Positions 51,064 through 59,387 of a DNA stretch of 64,000 nucleotides are shown here, one piece after another. The DNA lies in NCBI RefSeq assembly GCF_007827975.1, contig NZ_VITT01000021.1. One strand, given 5' to 3'. Origin of the DNA: Nitrospirillum viridazoti (GTDB taxonomy: Bacteria > Pseudomonadota > Alphaproteobacteria > Azospirillales > Azospirillaceae). Positions within the stretch are counted from its first letter, which is position 1; the number at the start of each line of letters is the position of its first letter. A program made the position numbers and the translations under genes. The notes under the pieces were generated by a model that searched no databases, was not told the origin of the DNA, and saw nothing but the letters and a program-made list of their open reading frames with translations.

Positions 51064-52518
51064 ATGGCCAGTGATGTGAGACTTAAGGGCGGGCATGACG
51101 TGCACGCCGGCTCCGGCCTGGTGGTGATGCTGACCCTGGTCGCCACCCTGGGCGGCCTGCTGTTCGGCTACGACACCGCCGTCATCTCGGGTGCCGTGAA
51201 GTCCATCGACGCCAACTTCATCGACCCCTTGGGCCTGGCCGATACGGCGCGCGACAGCCTGTCCGGCTTCACCATCTCCAGCGCGCTCATCGGCTGCATT
51301 GTCGGCGGCATGATCGCCGGGTGGGTGGCCGATCGCTTCGGGCGCAAGCGCGGCCTGTTCCTGGCGGCCGTGCTGTTCCTGATCTCCGCCATCGGGTCGG
51401 CCCTGCCGGAACTGGGGCTGGGCACCATCGGCCGCATGGGGCCGGCGGCGCTGACGCCCTTTATCATCTACCGCGTCATCTGCGGCGTCGGTGTGGGCAT
51501 CGCCAGCATGCTGTCGCCGCTGTACATCGCGGAGATCGCGCCGCCGCATGCCCGCGGCCGCCTCATCTCCTTCAACCAGATGGCCATCGTGCTGGGCATC
51601 GCCGGCGTCTATTTCGTCAACTGGGCCATCGCCGCCCAGGGCGACACCGCCTGGCTGAACAGCGTCGGCTGGCGCTGGATGCTGGGATCGGAGGCGCTGC
51701 CCGCCGCCTTGTTCCTGGTGCTGCTGGCCTTCGTGCCCGACACGCCGCGCTGGCTGATCAAGGTGGGCCGCACGGCGGAGGCGGAGGCCACGCTGACCCG
51801 GCTGATGGGCCCGGCCGAGGCCGCCCTCACCCGGCGGGAGATCGAGGGCAGCCTGGTGCAGCATACCGACCGTCTGATGGCCTACGGCGTCCTGGTGCTG
51901 GCGGTGGGCATCATGCTGTCGCTGTTCCAGCAGCTGGTGGGCATCAACGCCGTGCTTTATTATGCCCCGCTGATGTTCGAGAACATGGGGGCGGGCACCG
52001 ACAGCGCGCTGCTGCAGACCGTGGTGGTGGGGGCGGCGAACGTGCTGTTCACCCTGGTGGCGATGTTCACGGTGGACCGGCTGGGACGCAAGCCGCTGCT
52101 GATCGCCGGCGCCGCCGTCATGGCGGTCGCCATGCTGGCCCTGGGTTGCCTCTTGAACCTGCATCAGATGGGCATCGGCGCCCTGGTGGCGGTGGTGGTC
52201 TACGTCGCCGGGTTCGCCTTTTCCTGGGGCCCCGTCGTCTGGGTGCTGCTGGCGGAGATCTTCCCCAACCCCATCAAGGGCAAGGCGCTCAGCATCGCGG
52301 TGGCGGCCCAGTGGGTCGCCAATTGGGTGGTGTCGTGGTCGTTCAAGGTGCTGGATGGCAACGCCACGCTGAACGCCATGTTCAACCACGGCTTCGCCTA
52401 TTACCTCTACGGCGCCTTCAGCATCCTGGCCGGCCTGTTCGTCTGGCGCTTTGTCCCCGAAACCAAAGGTCGCAGCCTGGAGGAGATGGAGGGCGTGTGG
52501 AAAGCGACCGGCCGCTGA
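51064..52518 (+). CDS. MFS sugar porter (XylE/GalP family)
   Basis: The 484-residue transporter has TLGGLLFGYDTAVISGAV near residue 29, DRFGRKRGLFLAA between helices 2 and 3, PLYIAEIAPPHARGRLISFNQ, FQQLVGINAVLYYAPLMFE (sugar-binding helix 7) and PETKGRSLEEME at the C-terminus, all features of sugar porters. Closest to D-xylose:H+ symporter XylE in its pattern, but the sugar cannot be fixed. It lies in the same operon as the LacI gene. Together with the TonB receptor it gives an outer-to-inner membrane uptake route. Confidence 0.92.
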   Translation: MASDVRLKGGHDVHAGSGLVVMLTLVATLGGLLFGYDTAVISGAVKSIDANFIDPLGLADTARDSLSGFTISSALIGCIVGGMIAGWVADRFGRKRGLFLAAVLFLISAIGSALPELGLGTIGRMGPAALTPFIIYRVICGVGVGIASMLSPLYIAEIAPPHARGRLISFNQMAIVLGIAGVYFVNWAIAAQGDTAWLNSVGWRWMLGSEALPAALFLVLLAFVPDTPRWLIKVGRTAEAEATLTRLMGPAEAALTRREIEGSLVQHTDRLMAYGVLVLAVGIMLSLFQQLVGINAVLYYAPLMFENMGAGTDSALLQTVVVGAANVLFTLVAMFTVDRLGRKPLLIAGAAVMAVAMLALGCLLNLHQMGIGALVAVVVYVAGFAFSWGPVVWVLLAEIFPNPIKGKALSIAVAAQWVANWVVSWSFKVLDGNATLNAMFNHGFAYYLYGAFSILAGLFVWRFVPETKGRSLEEMEGVWKATGR

Positions 52519-52607
52519 GCCTTCCTTCTGGCGGTTGATAGAGCTCACAGCTATAGGTTGGATGGCGCGCCAGGGCAGGGGCGCGCCGCTTCCATTTCTC
52601 CGGCAGG

Positions 52608-54206
52608 GTGGTTCGGGTGGCGTCATTGTTCGAGACTGGTCCCGGGGACGGGGACAGGGTGTTGGCCGACCGGCGGGCGGTGCTGGCCTTTTGGGTCGGG
52701 TGCGCCGTGGTGACCGTGGGCGTGGTCCTGCACCTGCCCATGTTCCTGATGGCCAAGGACGTCGGCTATCGCCTGGCGGACATGCCGATGGACATGGGCA
52801 TGACCATCGGCATGGGCCTGATCATCGTGGGCGTCCTCATCGCCGCCTATGGCCTGCTGCCGCGCAAGACGGCGGTGGCGGCCGTCGACCTCGCCGTGGT
52901 GCATGATGACGGCCCGCTGCGCGCGGCGCACTGGCGGCTGATGGCGGTCATCGTCGTGGCCCTGGTCATCGACGTCATGAAGCCAGCCAGCCTGGGCTTC
53001 GTCCTGCCCGGCATGCGCGATGAATACGGCGTGGACAAGATGACCGTGGCCTGGCTGCCCATGGCGGCGCTGGCCGGCACGGTGGTCGGTTCCTTGATCT
53101 GGGGGGCGCTGGCGGACGTCTATGGCCGCCGCGCCTCCATCCTGCTGTCTTCCGTCATGTTCGTAGGCACCTCCATCTGCGGGGCCATGCCCGATTTCTG
53201 GTGGAACGTGGCCATGTGCTTCCTCATGGGGGCGGCGGCGGGCGGCATGTTGCCGGTGGCCTACGCGCTGCTGGCGGAAACCATGCCGCTGCGCCATCGC
53301 GGCTGGAACCTGGTGCTGGTGGGCGGCCTGGGGGGCATAGGCGGCTACCTGGCGGCCAGTGGCCTGTCGGCCCTGCTCCAGCCCTTGTATGGCTGGCGCA
53401 TCATGTGGCTGCTGAACCTGCCCACGGGCTTGATCCTGGTTTTTCTCAACGGCCAAATCCCGGAATCACCCCATTTCCTGCTGCTGCGCGGCCGCCTGCG
53501 CGAGGCGGAGCGCACGCTGGCCCGCTTCGGCGCCGCCCTGACGCGCGGGGCGGAAGGCACGCCCGCGTCCAAGGGGGGCGAGACCCACTTTCTCAGTGGC
53601 CGCACCCTGGCCCTGACGGTCACCGCCCTGGCGTGGAGCTTTACCAATTTCGGGCTGCTGCTGTGGCTGCCGGCCGAATTGACGGCCCGGGGCATGGATG
53701 TGGTCGTGTCCAGCCGCCTATTGGCGGCATCTGCCCTTATCGCTTGCCCGACCATCGCGGTGGCGGCGCTGCTCTATTTCCGCTGGAGTACGAAGTGGAC
53801 GCTGGCGCTGATGATCGTCGTCGCCATCGCCGGCCTGGGCGGCGTCATGCGCCTGGGCGACGGGGCCGGTCTACTGGACGTGGTGGCGCCGGTGGCGCTT
53901 CTGATCGTCGGCAGCAACGGCATCCTGGCCGTGCTGCTGCCCTATACGGCCGAGAATTACGCCGTGGGCCTGCGCGGCCGCGCCACCGGCTGGGTCGCCG
54001 GATGCAGCAAGGCCGGCGGCCTGGTGACCCAGTGCCTTGCCATCGCGGCGCTGGTGCCGGGCCTCGGAACCCTGGCGCTGGCCATCTGCGGTCTGATGGC
54101 GGCCGCGCTTCTGCTGGTCATCTATTTTGGATCCGAAACGAGGGTTGGCCGGCGGGATATGGATCCCCCGTCGACGGCCGCGGCGGCGGAAACCAGCGGC
54201 GCTTGA
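52608..54206 (+). CDS. MFS transporter with extra N-terminal membrane pair
   Basis: The 532-residue protein has two hydrophobic helices near residues 25-48 and 61-83, a hydrophilic linker, then a complete 12-helix MFS domain beginning RLMAVIVVALVIDVMKPASLGFVLPG; SLIWGALADVYGRRASILLSS is the family A motif. It resembles AAHS/sugar-acid-type MFS proteins. The start is a GTG, either 52608 or 52617; the second is better spaced from CAGGGTGG. It follows the sugar porter by 89 bp. Substrate unknown, possibly linked to the preceding TonB/sugar locus. Confidence 0.75.
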   Translation: MVRVASLFETGPGDGDRVLADRRAVLAFWVGCAVVTVGVVLHLPMFLMAKDVGYRLADMPMDMGMTIGMGLIIVGVLIAAYGLLPRKTAVAAVDLAVVHDDGPLRAAHWRLMAVIVVALVIDVMKPASLGFVLPGMRDEYGVDKMTVAWLPMAALAGTVVGSLIWGALADVYGRRASILLSSVMFVGTSICGAMPDFWWNVAMCFLMGAAAGGMLPVAYALLAETMPLRHRGWNLVLVGGLGGIGGYLAASGLSALLQPLYGWRIMWLLNLPTGLILVFLNGQIPESPHFLLLRGRLREAERTLARFGAALTRGAEGTPASKGGETHFLSGRTLALTVTALAWSFTNFGLLLWLPAELTARGMDVVVSSRLLAASALIACPTIAVAALLYFRWSTKWTLALMIVVAIAGLGGVMRLGDGAGLLDVVAPVALLIVGSNGILAVLLPYTAENYAVGLRGRATGWVAGCSKAGGLVTQCLAIAALVPGLGTLALAICGLMAAALLLVIYFGSETRVGRRDMDPPSTAAAAETSGA

Positions 54207-54312
54207 GGCGGCCTTCTCCAACGGGGTACCCCAATCGTGCGGGTTCTCCCCGGTCTGCGGTAACGGCACCATAGCCATTCGGCGCTGTGCGAACGGGAGT
54301 GTTGGCGACGGC

Positions 54313-55896
54313 ATGCCAAATCTGATCAACAAAATTGCGACCTGGTGGCTGGGCGAGGGTGAGCAGCCGGCGGCATCTGCCCGTCCCGCCCGTCCGGGCG
54401 CCGTCGAGCCCATCACGCCCGACGCGGGCCCGGACGATATCCAGGACAGGCTGGGCGCCATCCTGGAGCATCAGGCGCGGGTCAGTGCCGGAACGGTCCA
54501 GCTTCTGGGCCTGGAAAGCTTGAAGGAAAAGCTGGGATCCCGCTGGCCCTCGGTGCGCGACCGCGTGCACCAGCTGGCCGAACGCCTGCTGAACCAGTCG
54601 CTGGGCCCCGGCGACGTGGTCTTCCCCTATGGCCCCGACACCTATCTGGTGGTCTTCGCCCAGATGGACGAACGCGCGGCCAGCCTGCTCTGCGCCCGCG
54701 TGCTGCAGGACCTGCAGCGCCTGCTTCTGGGCGATGCCGACACCGCCACCATCGTGGTGCGTACCGCCGTGCGCCAGGTCACCGGCGACCTGGTGCTGAA
54801 GCCCCATCGCCTGGCCGACCTGCTGGCCGGCACCGCCCGCGCCGAGGCCGTGGCCAGGGAGCAGGAGGAGGAGGCACCGGCGTCGGGAAAGGCCGCGCCC
54901 GGCTGGACCGATTTGCACGGCGCGCCGGGCCGCGGCGGGGGCGGCACCCTCATCCAGGACGCGGCCGGCGTTCCCCCCGGCGCCCCCGGCTGGATGCCCT
55001 TGCCCAGCCAGGGCGGCCGGGCGAGCGGCGGCGCGGCGGGCTTCCGCCAGGGTGAGGTCACGGCCGCCTGGGCGGCGCATGGCCAGCTCGGGCCGCTGGA
55101 AATCGTCTACCGCCCCGTCTGGGACGCCAACCACCAGGCGTTATGCCTTTATATCACCCGGGGGCGGCGCATGCGCCGGGGCGGGCAGGCGGTCTATGGC
55201 TATGACTCGATCCCCCAGGCGGCGGTTGGCGCGACCTTGTCGGCCGAAACCCTGAACGCCATCCTGGACCTGGATGAGGAAGCGATGCGCCAAGCCATCG
55301 CCGCCTACCTGGAACTCTACGACAACCGCTTCCGCTTCTTCCTTTCCCTGCCGGTGCATTACGAGACGCTGGCCGGGGTGCAGCGCCGTCGGTCCTACGT
55401 GGCGCTGGCCAGCCGCATCCCGTCCCACTTGATCCCCTTCTTGACCTACCATCTGGTGGGCCTGCCCGAAGGCACGCCCACCGGGCGGCTGGCGGACTTC
55501 GTCACCGCCCTGCGTCCCTTCGGCCGCAACCTGATGGTGGGCGTGGCGCTGGGCCGGCAGGACATGTCCACGCTGGCGACGGCGGGGGTGAAGGGCGTGG
55601 GCGTCATCCTGCCCGGCGCCGGGGACAGGACGGCCATTGATCATCCCGGGGCGGAGCGCCCCAGCCCGGAACGGGTGGCGACCGACCTGGGCCTGGTGGC
55701 GGCCGAGGCCCGGCGCCATCGCCTGAAACTCTATGTCGAGGGCGTGGACTCGGTGGAGATGGAGGGGCTGGTGGACCGCGTGGGCGCCGACTTCATTGCC
55801 GGCGACCTGATCGGCGGTTGGACGGAAGCGCCGGAACACATCGTGCGCATGTCCCGTGTCGACCTACTGGCCAATTCCCGGCAGCCGCCCTCTTAG
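54313..55896 (+). CDS. Degenerate GGDEF-EAL protein
   Basis: This 527-residue protein has a GGDEF-like region (GPGDVVFPYGPDTYLVVFAQMDERAASLLCARVLQDL, around residues 96-135), where GGDEF has become GPDTY. A Gly/Pro-rich linker follows, then an EAL-like domain starting about residue 260 (LEIVYRPVWDANHQALCLYITRGRR), with EAL replaced, and ending LYVEGVDSVEMEGLVDRVGADFIAGDLIGGW, where the usual Gln of the EAL family is Ala. The catalytic and metal ligands seem lost, so it may bind c-di-GMP or a partner protein rather than make or break the nucleotide. Transcribed alone. Confidence 0.65.
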   Translation: MPNLINKIATWWLGEGEQPAASARPARPGAVEPITPDAGPDDIQDRLGAILEHQARVSAGTVQLLGLESLKEKLGSRWPSVRDRVHQLAERLLNQSLGPGDVVFPYGPDTYLVVFAQMDERAASLLCARVLQDLQRLLLGDADTATIVVRTAVRQVTGDLVLKPHRLADLLAGTARAEAVAREQEEEAPASGKAAPGWTDLHGAPGRGGGGTLIQDAAGVPPGAPGWMPLPSQGGRASGGAAGFRQGEVTAAWAAHGQLGPLEIVYRPVWDANHQALCLYITRGRRMRRGGQAVYGYDSIPQAAVGATLSAETLNAILDLDEEAMRQAIAAYLELYDNRFRFFLSLPVHYETLAGVQRRRSYVALASRIPSHLIPFLTYHLVGLPEGTPTGRLADFVTALRPFGRNLMVGVALGRQDMSTLATAGVKGVGVILPGAGDRTAIDHPGAERPSPERVATDLGLVAAEARRHRLKLYVEGVDSVEMEGLVDRVGADFIAGDLIGGWTEAPEHIVRMSRVDLLANSRQPPS

Positions 55897-55924
55897 AAAG
55901 CAAAGTCCTTAAAAGAGGTGGCCC

Positions 55925-56911
55925 TTATTGCGCCTTGGGCCCCGGCCGCTGATCGGGGGGCAGCTTGGCCCGCAGGCGCCGCGCCTCCGCCGGGTCCTTG
56001 GGCGCGCCGTCGCCGTTCTCGTACATCTGCGCCAGCAGGGCTATGGCGCCCTGTTCGCCGCCGTCCGCCGCCTTGCGCAGCCAGTGCAGCGCCTGGGCGT
56101 CGTCGCGGGCGACACCCTCGCCCTGGCGATATTGGAAGCCCAGCGCGAACTGGGCGGGAACCCAACCGCGTTCAGCCGCCATCATGTTCCAGCGCGCCGC
56201 CTCCACCGGGTCCTTGGTGACGCCCACGCCGGCCAGGTAGATGGCCCCCATCTGGCCCTGGGCGCGGACGAAGCCCTGGCTGGCCGCCTGCTTGTACAGG
56301 CGCGCCGCCTCCGTGGGGTTGGGAGGCACGCCGGTGCCGTTCTGATACATCCAGCCTAGGTTGGTCTGGCCGGCGGGGTCGCCCTGGCGGGCACCCAGGG
56401 TATAGAGACGCACCGCCTCGGCCACGTTCTTGGGCACACCGCTGCCGTTCTCGTAATGCCAACCCAGGCTGACCTGGCCACGGGCGTTGCCCTGGTCGGC
56501 CGCCAGCTTGTACAGGCGTGCGGCCTCGGCCGGGTCCTTGGGCAGGCCGTTGCTGCCCTGGTCGTACAACACGGCCAGCCCCACCTGGGCCTGGGCGTTG
56601 CCCTTCTCCGCCGCCTGGCGCAGATAGGCCAGCGCCTTGTCCTGGTCCACCGGCACGCCCAGGCCCTGGCCGTAAATCTTGGTCAGTTCCACCATGGCGC
56701 CGGCGTCACCCTGGTTCGCCAGCTGGGTCAGCGTGGGCAGTGCCCCGGCGTAATCGTGCCTGGCCATGGCCAGGCGCGCCATGGCCAGGTCGGACGCGTT
56801 GTCGGCCCAGGCCGGTCTGGCGCTTCCGCCGAACGCCAGCAGGGCGGCAAGGGCCAGGGGTAGGGCCAGTTTCGAGAGGTGGTGGGCGGCTTGGGGCAGA
56901 AATCGCGGCAT
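55925..56911 (-). CDS. Exported Sel1-repeat protein
   Basis: The 328-residue protein has a signal peptide (hydrophobic stretch ending ARPAWADN) and about seven Sel1/TPR-like repeats of 36 residues: for example AMVELTKIYGQGLGVPVDQDKALAYLRQAAEKGNAQAQVGLAVLYDQG and QVSLGWHYENGSGVPKNVAEAVRLYTLGARQGDPAGQTNLGWMYQNGTGV. Sel1 proteins scaffold protein complexes or act in signalling and cell-envelope processes. The plain arrangement next to the degenerate GGDEF-EAL protein may or may not be functional. Function unknown. Confidence 0.88.
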   Translation of the reverse strand: MPRFLPQAAHHLSKLALPLALAALLAFGGSARPAWADNASDLAMARLAMARHDYAGALPTLTQLANQGDAGAMVELTKIYGQGLGVPVDQDKALAYLRQAAEKGNAQAQVGLAVLYDQGSNGLPKDPAEAARLYKLAADQGNARGQVSLGWHYENGSGVPKNVAEAVRLYTLGARQGDPAGQTNLGWMYQNGTGVPPNPTEAARLYKQAASQGFVRAQGQMGAIYLAGVGVTKDPVEAARWNMMAAERGWVPAQFALGFQYRQGEGVARDDAQALHWLRKAADGGEQGAIALLAQMYENGDGAPKDPAEARRLRAKLPPDQRPGPKAQ

Positions 56912-56944
56912 GGGGGCTGGTCCTTGGCCGAAAAATGGGGCCCG

Positions 56945-57898
56945 TCAGGTCGGGCGCAGAATGTCGCGCAGCCAGCGGTTGGCGGGGTCATCGTCACTGG
57001 CGCGATGCCAGTAGAGATTAAACGCCAATGGCGGCATGTCCAGAGGCAGGGGCAGGGTGACCAGGGCCCCCCGGCTGCCGTCCACCAGCGGCTGGCTGTG
57101 ATGGCGACCCATGGTCAGCAGCAAGCCGCCGCCTTTCAGACCCGCTTCCGCTACCACGCGGCAGGCGGTCTCATACCGTTGGCAGCGCAGCGAAATTTTC
57201 CGCTGTATGCCCAGGCGCAGCAGGGCGTAGTCCTCCACCGCCGGACCGCTGCGGCGGGAGGAGACGGCGATGTGCGCCGCCGCCATATACCCCTCCAGAT
57301 CAACGGGGGCATGGCCTGCGGCCGCGACCAGGCAGTAGTCGTCGCTCAACAGCGGCAGGTGGCGCAGGTCGGGGTCGGGCGCCAGGGTCACATCCACCGC
57401 GAGGTCCATGCGGCCCCGCGCCAGATCGGCTTTCATGGTGGCCCGGTCCAGCCGCACGCTGTCCAGCCTGGGGCTGGATCCCTCCGCCAGGTGCCGGCGC
57501 AGGCGGGCCATCATGGCCGGCAGCAGGGCGGGTTCCACCGCCTCCGGCATGGCGATGACGGCCTGGCGCAGGTCGCGGTCCGGCTGGAAATCCTGGGCGT
57601 CGGCCAGGGCCCGGCCCAGGGCCGCCAGCGCCTCGCGCACCCGGGGGGCCAGGCGGCGGGCCAGGGCGGAGGGCGCCACGCCCCGGCCATCGCGGGGGAA
57701 CAGGGGCTCATCACCTGCGCCCAAATGCGGGCCCAGCTGGTCGCGCAGGCGGGCCAGGGCATGGCTGACGGCCGATTGCGACAACGCCAGCTCATCCGCC
57801 GCCCGCGTCAAGCTACGCGCCCGGTAGACGGCGTCGAATACCCGCAGCAGGTTCAGGTCCAGCCGCGAAAGTAGGCGGATATCATGAACATCATTCAT
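56945..57898 (-). CDS. LysR-family transcriptional regulator
   Basis: The 317-residue protein has the LysR HTH (DLNLLRVFDAVYRARSLTRAADELALSQSAVSHALARLRDQLG) and an effector domain with SVRLDRATMKADLARGRMDLAVDVTLAPDPDLRHLPL, similar to the PcpR/NahR/NodD-like group. It is divergent from the five-gene acyl-CoA operon at 57979 with only 80 bp between starts. Palindromes around 57884-57916 lie in that gap, so it very likely regulates that operon. Confidence 0.9.
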   Translation of the reverse strand: MNDVHDIRLLSRLDLNLLRVFDAVYRARSLTRAADELALSQSAVSHALARLRDQLGPHLGAGDEPLFPRDGRGVAPSALARRLAPRVREALAALGRALADAQDFQPDRDLRQAVIAMPEAVEPALLPAMMARLRRHLAEGSSPRLDSVRLDRATMKADLARGRMDLAVDVTLAPDPDLRHLPLLSDDYCLVAAAGHAPVDLEGYMAAAHIAVSSRRSGPAVEDYALLRLGIQRKISLRCQRYETACRVVAEAGLKGGGLLLTMGRHHSQPLVDGSRGALVTLPLPLDMPPLAFNLYWHRASDDDPANRWLRDILRPT

Positions 57899-57899
57899 G

Positions 57900-57916
57900 G
57901 TTTATCGCGCATAAAC
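57900..57916. promoter_or_regulatory. Palindrome in the LysR/acyl-CoA operon gap
   Basis: GTTTAT and ATAAAC flank CGCGC as a perfect 6-bp inverted repeat, with a T-N11-A LysR pattern inside (TTTATCGCGCATAAA). A second dyad, ATGAA-CATCA-TTCAT, lies at 57884-57898 over the LysR start codon. Both fit LysR binding. Confidence 0.55.
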
Positions 57917-57978
57917 TTCCCATTCGTTCATGTCAATCCGGCGCTACACTCCCCTCAACAAAAAGGGAGAGAACGCCG

Positions 57979-59217
57979 ATGGACTTCCAGCCTAGCGCCC
58001 GCGGCCAGGACTATCTGGATCGTGTCCGCCGCTTCATCGCCGACCACATCGCCCCGGTGGAGGCCCAGTACTGGCGCGACGTGGCCGCCCATGACGGTCC
58101 CGACTGGACCGCCTGGCGCGTGCCCCCCAAGATGGAAGAGCTGAAGGCCCGGGCCAAGGCCGAGGGCCTGTGGAACATGTTTCTGCCCGACGCGGAATTG
58201 GGCGCCGGCCTCAGCACCCTGGAATACGCCCCTATCGCCGAGGCCACGGGCCACAGCCTGATGGCGCCGGAGGTGTTCAACTGCAACGCCCCCGACACCG
58301 GCAATATGGAGGTGCTGTGGCGCTACGGCAGCAAGGACCAGCAGGAACAGTGGCTGAAACCCCTGCTGGCCGGGGAAATCCGCAGCGTCTTCAGCATGAC
58401 CGAGCCAGAGGTGGCCTCCTCCGACGCCACCAACATGGCGGCCACGGCGGTGGTCGAGGGGGAGGAGGTGGTGGTCACGGGGCGCAAATGGTGGTCCAGC
58501 GGCATCGGCGATCCCCGCGCCCGCATCGCCATCGTCATGGCCCGCACGCCGGATGAGAGCCGCGACCGCCATCACCAGCATTCCATGGTGCTGGTGCCCC
58601 TGGATGCGCCGGGCGTACGCATCGAACGCATGCTGCCCGTCTTCGGCGCCTGGGACGCCCCTCACGGCCATGGCGAGGTGGTGTTCGACCGGGTGTGCGT
58701 GCCCGCATCCAACCTGATCGCCGGCCCCGGGATGGGGTTCGAGATCGCGCAGGGGCGCCTGGGCCCCGGCCGCATTCACCACTGCATGCGCTGCCTGGGC
58801 GCGGCCGAGGCGGCGTTGGACCTCATGATCCGCCGGGGCACCAGCCGCACCGCCTTCGGCCGCCCCCTGATCGATCTGGGCGGCAACCGCGAACGCGTGG
58901 CGGAGGCCCGCGTGGCCATCGACCAGGCCCGCCTGCTGACCCTCTATGCCGCCTGGAAGATGGACAAGGTGGGAACCCAGGCGGCCCTGACCGAGATTTC
59001 CGCCATCAAGGTGGTGGCGCCCAGCGTGCTGGAACGGGTGGTGGACGACGCCATCCAGATGCACGGCGGCGCCGGCGTGTCGGGCGACACGCCACTGGCC
59101 GGCTTCTACGCCCAGGCGCGGTCCCTGCGCCTGGCCGATGGACCGGATGAGGTGCACAAGGCCATGATCGCCCGCATCGAGCTGGCCAAGCGCGGCTACA
59201 AAAAGACACCGGCATGA
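57979..59217 (+). CDS. Acyl-CoA dehydrogenase, ACAD10/11-type
   Basis: The 412-residue flavoprotein has the acyl-CoA dehydrogenase fold: VFSMTEPEVASSDATNMAATA (FAD region), KWWSSGIGDPRARIAIVMART, and RTAFGRPLIDLGGNRERVAEARVAIDQARLLTLYAA. Near the C-terminus MHGGAGVSGDTPLAGFYAQARSLRLADGPDEVHK has DGPDEVH where medium-chain dehydrogenases have the catalytic Glu in YEGT, a change characteristic of the ACAD10/11 and LvaC-like group. With the APH kinase two genes further on, it probably turns 4-hydroxyacyl-CoA (as a phospho-intermediate) into ordinary beta-oxidation substrates. First gene of a five-gene operon. Confidence 0.85.
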   Translation: MDFQPSARGQDYLDRVRRFIADHIAPVEAQYWRDVAAHDGPDWTAWRVPPKMEELKARAKAEGLWNMFLPDAELGAGLSTLEYAPIAEATGHSLMAPEVFNCNAPDTGNMEVLWRYGSKDQQEQWLKPLLAGEIRSVFSMTEPEVASSDATNMAATAVVEGEEVVVTGRKWWSSGIGDPRARIAIVMARTPDESRDRHHQHSMVLVPLDAPGVRIERMLPVFGAWDAPHGHGEVVFDRVCVPASNLIAGPGMGFEIAQGRLGPGRIHHCMRCLGAAEAALDLMIRRGTSRTAFGRPLIDLGGNRERVAEARVAIDQARLLTLYAAWKMDKVGTQAALTEISAIKVVAPSVLERVVDDAIQMHGGAGVSGDTPLAGFYAQARSLRLADGPDEVHKAMIARIELAKRGYKKTPA

Positions 59218-59236
59218 GCCATCGGCTCTTGTCGGC

Positions 59237-59335
59237 GTAGGCCGCGACTGCCGCCGCCGGAGTTGTCCGGGAAGCGGAGCGGAACGGGAAACGAGGAAGC
59301 CAAGCGGCCGGATGGCCGCGCCCGGCGACTGAGGG
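59237..59335 (+). repeat. Dispersed two-hairpin element, copy B
   Basis: Copy B opens GTAGGCCGCGACTG and contains GCCGCCGGAG, AGCGGA, GAAACGAGGA, hairpin 2 (GCGGCC-GGAT-GGCCGC, 59304-59319) and the tail GCCCGGCGACTGAGGG. Hairpin 1 is an imperfect GGCCGC-GACT-GCCGCC with one mismatch. It occupies the gap between the acyl-CoA dehydrogenase and the next gene of the same operon and would therefore be transcribed in the mRNA. Confidence 0.8.
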
Positions 59336-59360
59336 GCCTTTAATCCCTGGATTAAAGGCC
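59335..59360. repeat. Near-continuous 26-bp palindrome
   Basis: The arms GGCCTTTAATCC (59335-59346) and GGATTAAAGGCC (59349-59360) are perfectly complementary around a 2-base centre. It starts on the last base of repeat copy B and ends 28 bp before the next start codon. It can form a strong stem in RNA and may limit reading of the downstream genes, or be an operator. Confidence 0.7.
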
Positions 59361-59387
59361 AATGAAAATAAGGGGAGGGTTGAGGGC

